In this document: one piece after another, positions 1 to 5,466 of the stretch
How the letters are laid out: each line of letters begins with the position of its first letter
How positions within the stretch are numbered: the first letter of the stretch is position 1
Source of the DNA: Planctomycetaceae bacterium
Lineage (GTDB): Bacteria; Planctomycetota; Planctomycetia; Pirellulales; Thermoguttaceae
DNA: 8,931 nt
Assembly (NCBI GenBank): GCA_031261125.1
Contig: JAISJZ010000226.1
Span: forward strand, 1 to 8,931
Direction of reading: 5' to 3'
Notes under the pieces: model-generated
Databases searched by the model: none
Told to the model about the DNA's origin: nothing
What the model saw: only the letters and a program-made list of their open reading frames with translations
Position numbers and translations under genes: made by a program

Positions 1-2
1 CA

Positions 3-68
3 CTCTTTGTTTTTCTTTTTTTCCTTTCGTCTTCCTTTCTTTCCCCCAGCCCTCCGCCCCTCCCCGCA
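3..68 (+). other. Signal peptide coding segment (partial)
   Basis: The pyrimidine-rich start of the window is coding. In the GH2 frame it reads as a Leu/Phe-rich h-region followed by a Pro-rich stretch ending in LPA, with likely cleavage before QE. The basic n-region and the start codon are outside the window. The base skew follows from the many TTT, CTT and TCC codons. Confidence 0.65.
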
Positions 69-1820
69 CAAGAGTTGATTCAAAAAGGCGGTATCGCCGG
101 AATCGTTCCGCCGGGTAAGACAGCACACAGCGGCACAACCGGCTTAAAAACACTCTGGGGCAAAGAAATTACAGCCGGAAATGTTCATCAGGACTATCCG
201 CGTCCGATGATGATTCGCAAACAATGGCTGAACCTTAACGGACAATGGACAATCGCCGAAAGCAGCCGGTTGAATCAGCCGCAGCACATCCTCGTTCCGT
301 TCCCGATTGAATCGCTGCTGTCCGGTTTGAACTCCGGCAGCAATTCTTCATCGTTCGTGTATCAGCGGGAATTTACGATTCCGGCGGATTGGACGAAAGA
401 CAACCGGGTTCTGCTGCACTTCGGGGCAGTTGATTGGGAAACGACCGTTTTCGTCAATGGCAAAGAAATCGGACAGCACCGCGGCGGATACGACCCGTTT
501 TCGTTCGACATCACCGATTACATTCACCGCCGCGGCACATCAAATCTGTTGACCGTCAAGGTTTTTGACCCGTCGAACAAAGGGATTCAACCCCGCGGCA
601 AACAATCGCAGGAACCGGCCGGTACTTGGTACTCCGCGGTGAGCGGAATTTGGCAAACCGTTTGGCTTGAACCGGTGCCGCAAGATTACATCCGCAGTAT
701 TCAGATTTTTCCTGATGCCGATAACGGCGTACTGATGATTTACCCGTTCGTCAGCAGTTCCCGGAAAGGACTGACGCTCACCGCCGAGGTGTTCGACGGT
801 GAAAAGCCCTTGACAACGGCTTACGGCGGCAGCGGCGGTCCGCTGCTGCTTAAATTGGATAAGAACACGCTGAAATGGTGGTCGCCGGACTCTCCGAATT
901 TGTATCAACTGCGGATTCAACTGCTGGAAAACGAAAACCCCGTTGACCAAGTGAACAGTTATTGTGCCTTCCGAACTGTTGAAATTCGGAAAGATACCGC
1001 TAATCGTTCCCGTATTTATTTGAACGGTAAACCGTTTTTCCTGATGGGCATTACCGACCAAGGATATTTTCCTGACGGTCTTTACACGGCACCGTCGGAT
1101 GCCGCAATGCGGATGGACATTCGGATTGCCAAATCACTGGGGTTCAACACGCTTCGCAAACTTTGGAAAATCGAACCGCAGCGTTGGTATTTCTGGTGCG
1201 ACCGGCTCGGAATGTTGGTCTGGCAGGAAATACCGGGCGGCGATAACCGGACGGCAGAATCGCAGGCGGAGTTCGGGGAAGAAATGCAGCGGATGATTTT
1301 AACGTTAACGAATCATCCGTCGGTGATTGTTTGGTCGGTTTTTTACGAAGGAATGGGGCAGCACAAAACGTCGGAGTACGTTGACTTGGTGCGGCGGATT
1401 GACCCGTACCGTTTGGTGAACGGAACGAGCGGCTGGCGGGACACCGGCAGCGGCGATTTGAATGTTCATCACAAGTTTCCGGGTCCCGAAATGCCGGCGG
1501 ACGACGCGCCGCGGGCAACTGTTGTCGGTTCGTTCGGCGGTTTTACGCTTGTACCGCCCGCGGAGAACCGGTGGACTTCCGGTACTTGGGGATTTCAGCA
1601 CGTTTCCGATTCGGATATGCTGTTGCAGCGGTACCGGACGGCGCACGAGCAGTTGCGGAAGATGATTAAGGACAACGGATTATCCGGCGCGGTCTTTCAT
1701 CAGTTAACGGATGTCGAATCCGAGTGCAACGGTTTGACGACGTATGACCGCGTTTTGTTGAAAGTGCCGCCTGAGGAGTTTTACAAAATCAATCGGGAAA
1801 CGATTGAATCCTGCCGGTGA
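3..1820 (+). CDS. Exported glycoside hydrolase family 2-like protein, 5' end outside the window, probable loss of nucleophile
   Basis: This is a GH2 (beta-galactosidase/beta-glucuronidase superfamily) protein. A TTG at 75 could be read as the start, but the frame is open to the window edge. Bases 3-74 encode a hydrophobic run (LFVFLFFLSSSFL), a Pro/Ser stretch and LPAQE, which looks like a signal peptide core with a cleavage site, so the true start lies upstream and the product is exported. Numbering from the TTG, the domains are a jelly-roll sugar-binding domain (about 27-200, with YPRP and WLNLNGQW), an Ig-like sandwich (about 203-305) and a TIM barrel (about 310-580). The acid/base Glu is present (E425 in VFYEGMGQ), but the usual preceding Asn is Tyr424. 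The position equivalent to the nucleophile, normally Glu in a GEFGG-type motif, is Ser486 in VVGSFGG. The C-terminal QLTDVESECNGLTTYDR block matches the subfamily. The fold call is firm. Activity is doubtful and the substrate unknown. No terminator is visible after the TGA. Confidence 0.88.
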   Translation, partial: LFVFLFFLSSSFLSPSPPPLPAQELIQKGGIAGIVPPGKTAHSGTTGLKTLWGKEITAGNVHQDYPRPMMIRKQWLNLNGQWTIAESSRLNQPQHILVPFPIESLLSGLNSGSNSSSFVYQREFTIPADWTKDNRVLLHFGAVDWETTVFVNGKEIGQHRGGYDPFSFDITDYIHRRGTSNLLTVKVFDPSNKGIQPRGKQSQEPAGTWYSAVSGIWQTVWLEPVPQDYIRSIQIFPDADNGVLMIYPFVSSSRKGLTLTAEVFDGEKPLTTAYGGSGGPLLLKLDKNTLKWWSPDSPNLYQLRIQLLENENPVDQVNSYCAFRTVEIRKDTANRSRIYLNGKPFFLMGITDQGYFPDGLYTAPSDAAMRMDIRIAKSLGFNTLRKLWKIEPQRWYFWCDRLGMLVWQEIPGGDNRTAESQAEFGEEMQRMILTLTNHPSVIVWSVFYEGMGQHKTSEYVDLVRRIDPYRLVNGTSGWRDTGSGDLNVHHKFPGPEMPADDAPRATVVGSFGGFTLVPPAENRWTSGTWGFQHVSDSDMLLQRYRTAHEQLRKMIKDNGLSGAVFHQLTDVESECNGLTTYDRVLLKVPPEEFYKINRETIESCR

Positions 1821-1855
1821 ACCTGTAAATGACCTCATCATTTCATTCTGTCTTT

Positions 1856-1887
1856 TATCGCATTTATCAAATATCGCATTTATCAAA
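1856..1887. repeat. Perfect 16-bp tandem duplication upstream of fliR
   Basis: The unit TATCGCATTTATCAAA occurs at 1856-1871 and again at 1872-1887 with no mismatch and no spacer. It lies between the end of the GH2 gene and the fliR promoter, about 20 bases upstream of the -35 box. The unit length is not a multiple of three, which argues mildly against this stretch being coding. It could be a duplicated regulator site or a chance slippage event. Confidence 0.85.
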
Positions 1888-1907
1888 ACGGTCGAAAAAA
1901 TTTGTTC

Positions 1908-1936
1908 TTGACGCAACAGCGGATTTTTCATACAGT
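1908..1936 (+). promoter_or_regulatory. Predicted sigma70-type promoter of fliR
   Basis: TTGACG (1908-1913) and TACAGT (1931-1936) are separated by exactly 17 bases, giving 5/6 and 4/6 matches to the consensus. An A-rich stretch (about 1885-1900) just upstream could act as an UP element. The expected transcription start near 1943 lies about 33 bases before the preferred TTG start of fliR. Confidence 0.55.
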
Positions 1937-1975
1937 CCCGGCTGCCGGTTATCAGTTTCCGACTATCAACTATTT

Positions 1976-2773
1976 TTGGACTACCTCCAACTCATCGACA
2001 CGTCCCGCGTGCTGGTCTTCACTTTGGTATTAACCAGAGTGAGCGGCATCGTTATCACTTCGCCGGTTCTCGGCGGAAGCGAAATACCGGTGCAGGTCCG
2101 TGCGCTGACGGCGTTCGCTCTGTCGCTCCTTATTTTACCGTCGCAGTGGTTTGTTCAAATCGTCGAGCCGAACAATTTGGCGGCATTTGCTGTCCTCATC
2201 GGTGCGGAATTGGCAATCGGGATGACCATCGGCTTGGGACTGAACATTTTTTTCACCGGGGCATCGCTTGCCGGCGAACTCGTCGGACAAATCGGCGGAC
2301 TTTCCGCATCGCAAATCTTCGACCCGATTTCCGGCGACCAATCGCCGCTGCTATCGCGGATGCTGCAATACTTGGCAATCACCGTGTTTGCCGCTGTGGG
2401 CGGTTTGAACGTTCTCGTCGCTTCGCTGATGGACACGTTTGAAACGCTGCCGCTCGGAGAATCCGGTTTTGAAACGTCCGTTGCGTTAACCCTCGTCAAA
2501 ATCCTCAGTTTGAGTTTTCATTTGGCGATTCGGATGTCCGCGCCGGTTCTCGTTGCCGTCCTCGTTGCAATGCTCGTAATGGGACTGCTCGGTAAAACGC
2601 TGCCGCAACTGAATCTGATGTCCGTCGGCTTCGGTGTCAACAGTGTCGTGATGTTCGCCGTGTTTGCCCTGTCGCTCGGTGCCGGTATTTGGTGCTATCA
2701 GGAACGGATTACCGATGTTCTGTCAATGCTTTTCGAGGGACTTCATACCGAAGTCAATTTGGACGCAATGTGA
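1976..2773 (+). CDS. fliR: FliR, flagellar type III export gate membrane protein
   Basis: FliR forms the export gate of the flagellar secretion apparatus with FliP and FliQ in the inner membrane. From the TTG at 1976 the protein has 265 residues, typical for FliR (about 255-265), and begins MDYLQLIDTSRVLVFTLVLTRVSG, which fits the family N-terminus. Several membrane segments follow, including LTAFALSLLIL, VLIGAELAIGMTIGLGLNIFF, LAITVFAAVGGLNVLVA and SAPVLVAVLVAMLVMGLLG. Next come the hallmark TLPQLNLMSVGFGVN and a last hydrophobic stretch. The frame is open from an ATG at 1829, but the extra 49 residues are polar and basic, would contain the predicted promoter and tandem repeat, and do not resemble FliR. 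No Shine-Dalgarno sequence precedes either start. The usual fliP, fliQ and flhB neighbours are absent here. Its end overlaps punA on the opposite strand by 31 bases. Confidence 0.92.
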   Translation: MDYLQLIDTSRVLVFTLVLTRVSGIVITSPVLGGSEIPVQVRALTAFALSLLILPSQWFVQIVEPNNLAAFAVLIGAELAIGMTIGLGLNIFFTGASLAGELVGQIGGLSASQIFDPISGDQSPLLSRMLQYLAITVFAAVGGLNVLVASLMDTFETLPLGESGFETSVALTLVKILSLSFHLAIRMSAPVLVAVLVAMLVMGLLGKTLPQLNLMSVGFGVNSVVMFAVFALSLGAGIWCYQERITDVLSMLFEGLHTEVNLDAM

Positions 2774-3573
2774 GAGACAATTTTTGTCAATTTCGGTTCC
2801 GCCGCGTTGGCGGCCGCAATAATTTCTTCAACATTGCCCGGTTTCAGCGCATCCGGCAATGCCATATCGGTAACGATTGACAAGCCGAGAACTTTCATTC
2901 CGCAGTGAACGGCAACGAGAACCTCCGGTACGGTGGACATTCCGACAACATCCGCCCCGATACCGCGGAGAAACCGGTACTCTGCCCGTGTTTCGAGGTT
3001 CGGTCCCAAGACCGCAACATACACGCCCTTATGACAAATGAAATTTTCCTTTCGGGCAACTTCCAATGCCTGTTCGATGAGTTTGTGGTCGTAGGGTTCG
3101 CACATATCGGGAAACCGCGGACCTAACCGGTCGTCGTTGATGCCGGTGAGCGGATTGACACCCATCAGATTGATATGGTCTTCAATCACCATAATATCGC
3201 CCTGCTGGTACTGCGGATTCATTCCGCCGCACGCATTGGAAACGAACAACGTATCCGCACCGAGGGCTTTAATCACCCGAATCGGAAACGTGATGCTCTT
3301 CAAATCGTATCCTTCGTAAGCGTGAAAGCGTCCTTCCATCGCGGCGACGGGTACGCCGTTGAGTTTGCCGATGACAAAGTTTCCGGCGTGTGTCTCGACC
3401 GTTGAACGGGGAAAGTGCGGAATATCCGAATACGGAATAACGGCATCGGCTTGAATCTGTTTCGCCAGATTACCCAGACCGGTACCGAGGACGATACCGG
3501 CTTTCACGGTGCCGGTGAATTTCGCGCGGATAAATTGAACGGACTCTTGAAGGTGCTGATAGAGATGAAGCAT
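2743..3573 (-). CDS. punA: Purine nucleoside phosphorylase (trimeric PNP/MTAP family)
   Basis: This enzyme splits purine nucleosides with phosphate into free base and (deoxy)ribose-1-phosphate in cytosolic purine salvage. Its 276 residues are a normal length. Family motifs run in order: GTGLG (30-34, phosphate loop), HAGNF (62-66), GRFHAYEGY (81-89), VSNACGGMNP (111-120), NLMGVNPL (135-142), GPNLETRAE (190-198, with base-binding Glu194) and VGMSTVPE (210-217). The position equivalent to Asn243 of human PNP is Asp236 (SIVTDMA). In this superfamily Asn favours 6-oxopurines, while Asp is typical of methylthioadenosine phosphorylases, so adenosine-type substrates are possible. The ATG at 3573 gives the expected N-terminus. 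The DUF4340-type gene ends 10 bases upstream on the same strand, so the two are probably co-transcribed. No Shine-Dalgarno sequence is visible. Confidence 0.95.
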   Translation of the reverse strand: MLHLYQHLQESVQFIRAKFTGTVKAGIVLGTGLGNLAKQIQADAVIPYSDIPHFPRSTVETHAGNFVIGKLNGVPVAAMEGRFHAYEGYDLKSITFPIRVIKALGADTLFVSNACGGMNPQYQQGDIMVIEDHINLMGVNPLTGINDDRLGPRFPDMCEPYDHKLIEQALEVARKENFICHKGVYVAVLGPNLETRAEYRFLRGIGADVVGMSTVPEVLVAVHCGMKVLGLSIVTDMALPDALKPGNVEEIIAAANAAEPKLTKIVSHIASKLTSV

Positions 3574-3583
3574 AATCGGATTG

Positions 3584-5374
3584 TTAGGTTGAGGTTTCTT
3601 TCGGTTCGTCTTTTACTGGTTCTTTCGGTGCCGGTTCCTCTTGTGCCGGTTCTTCTTTTTTATCTTCTGTATCAACCGGCGGCGCAGTTGCCGGCTCGTC
3701 TTTACTCATTCCCGGCAAGTCAGGCAGTTGCGGCTTCGGCGGTACGGCTGGCGCAACCGGCGGCTCATCGCCGTCTGCGTGAATGTGTCCCGGTTCGCCG
3801 TGAACCGGAGGATTTGCCTGCTTTGCCTTAAAGACGTTCTGTTCCGTCAAGTGAATTTTTTTATACACATCTTCGGGAATGACATAGTACCAGTCCGCAA
3901 AACGCTCTGACAACTTTTCTGTCCGCTTTTTTCCGTCGGTAACGGCGGTGTCATAGCGTTCCTGTTCCCGCTTGTTCGATTGTTCCGCCTGCTGTGCCGC
4001 TTCCTTCGCTTCCTCAATATCTTCCTCTTTGCCTTCCGTTGGAATCTTCGGAACTTCCTTAATATCCGGTTTCGGAATCACCGCTTCATCGAAATCCGCT
4101 GTGATAAACAGATAGCGGTTTGCGCCCATTTTCGCCGGTTCATCTTTCTGCCCGTCCGCGTCGGAGGAAGCAGGACTGACCTCCTCTTTCACTTCCGATT
4201 CGGTGCCGGTCAGGTTTCCGAAACGCAGATGATACCGGATACCGTCTTTCATCCGTAATTGAATATCACCCTCGTTGGACAACAGTTGCCGCTTTGCCCG
4301 TGCGGTCTTTCCTTTCAAGTCCGGCATCTGTACCAGATAAAAGCCCGACTTTTGCAGCGAAGCGTCGTCCTTGATTTTCTCGAACGTTTCGCCTTTCCGC
4401 AACGCCTCCGCCAACACCGCCGGTTTCTTCGTTACGCTCACGATTTTCAAATCGTTCAGTGCCGAAATCATTCCGTCAAGCGTTTCCGTATTAAGTTCCT
4501 CGCCCTCTTTGATTTTCCGTTCGTAATACTCATATTTTTCGCCGCGGAACCCCATCCATTTTGCGAGCGTCCATTTTTCCGGTCCTGTTGCCGAACCGTT
4601 GTAATCAAGCGTTAAATCGCCGGTGAACGTCGGCTGCAATTCGCCGACAATACCCTGATTCGTCAACTGATGTTCAATTTTAATTGAGTATTCGTCAACG
4701 TAAATTTGTTTGATGTCGAACGTACTGATGTCCAGCAGGTTCTTTTCAATCCATTCGTCAAATTTTGTCGAAAACCGGTTAGGGTCAATACTCACGACAT
4801 AGACCGGCAACTGTCCCTGTACACGGACGTAGCGCAGATTTTGCGTCTCCGGCATCGAAAAACCGCCGTCCTTCTTTTCGGCAACCTCTTTGCCGATAAT
4901 CAGGTCCACGAGTTTGTCCGCGTTGGCATCGGTGAGCGTAATTTTCGTTCCGATTCCTTCGCCGAGCGAAGCGTTTTCTCCGGCGGGGTCAATCACGCCG
5001 TAGAGTTGGTGCATCGCCGTTGTATCTCCGCCGCCGTTGTCCGCCGCCGCCACTTCCAGAACTTTCAAATCATACAACGCCTCGGCTACTTTGCCCATCT
5101 GGTCTTTTGCGTCCGCCGGATAATTTTCGTGCGACGGCACCGACCAAACGCCGTTCACTTCGGCAATTTGGAAATTCTCCAACTCTTTGGCAGCGTTAAA
5201 GCGGTCAATTTCCAACTTCTTAACCGCCAGCGGGTCCGTGAATTTTGCAAAAAGGGCTTTACCGACCATTTCTTCCAATTTGATTTCCCGCACCGCCGGT
5301 CTGCTGAATACCGCAACGGCAACCAGCACTACGGCAAGGGCAAGGAACACTGCTGTCTTCGTTGTTTCGTTCAT
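3584..5374 (-). CDS. Membrane-anchored DUF4340-type protein
   Basis: A 596-residue protein of unknown function. Residues 7-23 (AVFLALAVVLVAVAVFS) form one N-terminal membrane helix with no clear cleavage site, so the rest is probably periplasmic. Residues about 35-390 look like DUF4340-type repeats, with beta-rich segments such as FQIAEVNGVWSVPSHENYPAD and LTDANADKLVDLIIGKEV. A charged helical stretch (about 447-492) is a likely coiled coil. It is followed by RFADWYYVIPEDVYKKIHL, a segment I associate with planctomycete members. The tail (about 517-596) is low-complexity Pro/Glu/Lys with a His cluster (HGEPGHIHADGD, 525-536) that could bind metal. DUF4340 proteins often lie beside GldG-like ABC transporter genes. 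None is seen here: punA follows and a divergent methyltransferase precedes. The ATG at 5374 fits because the membrane helix begins at once. The family call is from memory of its pattern. Confidence 0.82.
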   Translation of the reverse strand: MNETTKTAVFLALAVVLVAVAVFSRPAVREIKLEEMVGKALFAKFTDPLAVKKLEIDRFNAAKELENFQIAEVNGVWSVPSHENYPADAKDQMGKVAEALYDLKVLEVAAADNGGGDTTAMHQLYGVIDPAGENASLGEGIGTKITLTDANADKLVDLIIGKEVAEKKDGGFSMPETQNLRYVRVQGQLPVYVVSIDPNRFSTKFDEWIEKNLLDISTFDIKQIYVDEYSIKIEHQLTNQGIVGELQPTFTGDLTLDYNGSATGPEKWTLAKWMGFRGEKYEYYERKIKEGEELNTETLDGMISALNDLKIVSVTKKPAVLAEALRKGETFEKIKDDASLQKSGFYLVQMPDLKGKTARAKRQLLSNEGDIQLRMKDGIRYHLRFGNLTGTESEVKEEVSPASSDADGQKDEPAKMGANRYLFITADFDEAVIPKPDIKEVPKIPTEGKEEDIEEAKEAAQQAEQSNKREQERYDTAVTDGKKRTEKLSERFADWYYVIPEDVYKKIHLTEQNVFKAKQANPPVHGEPGHIHADGDEPPVAPAVPPKPQLPDLPGMSKDEPATAPPVDTEDKKEEPAQEEPAPKEPVKDEPKETST

Positions 5375-5401
5375 TGTTGTGATGTATCGTTTTGCGTTAT
5401 C

Positions 5402-5429
5402 TTGTCAAAAAAATAATTTCAACGATAAT
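5402..5429 (+). promoter_or_regulatory. Predicted promoter of the DNA methyltransferase gene
   Basis: TTGTCA (5402-5407) and GATAAT (5424-5429) are 16 bases apart, each 5/6 to the sigma70 consensus. Transcription would start near 5436, about 30 bases before the preferred GTG at 5467. The -35 box reads TTGACA on the other strand (5408-5403), one base out of register, so a minus-strand promoter for the DUF4340-type gene may overlap it. I could not find a convincing minus-strand -10 box. Confidence 0.5.
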
Positions 5430-5466
5430 TCTAATACATTTCAGCATCTTTTCAATACGGTCTTTT

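Noticed and set aside
1144..1646. Minus-strand open frames of 113 and 124 residues inside the GH2 gene
   Set aside because: They are antisense to conserved GH2 catalytic-domain codons, and their Pro/Arg-rich translations look like shadows.
2155..2499. 114-residue minus-strand open frame inside fliR
   Set aside because: It is antisense to well-conserved FliR membrane segments and has no features of its own.
3415..4615. Several plus-strand open frames of 90-140 residues
   Set aside because: They lie opposite punA and the DUF4340-type gene, which explain the stretch fully. None has a motif or a start context.
5375..5408. Minus-strand promoter for the DUF4340-type gene
   Set aside because: A perfect TTGACA exists (5408-5403), but the best -10 candidates match only about 3 of 6 bases at 14-17 spacing, so it is not listed as a separate feature.
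4706..5416. 236-residue plus-strand open frame
   Set aside because: It is the antisense shadow of the DUF4340-type gene, rich in Arg, Phe, Val and His, as expected for a reversed coding strand.
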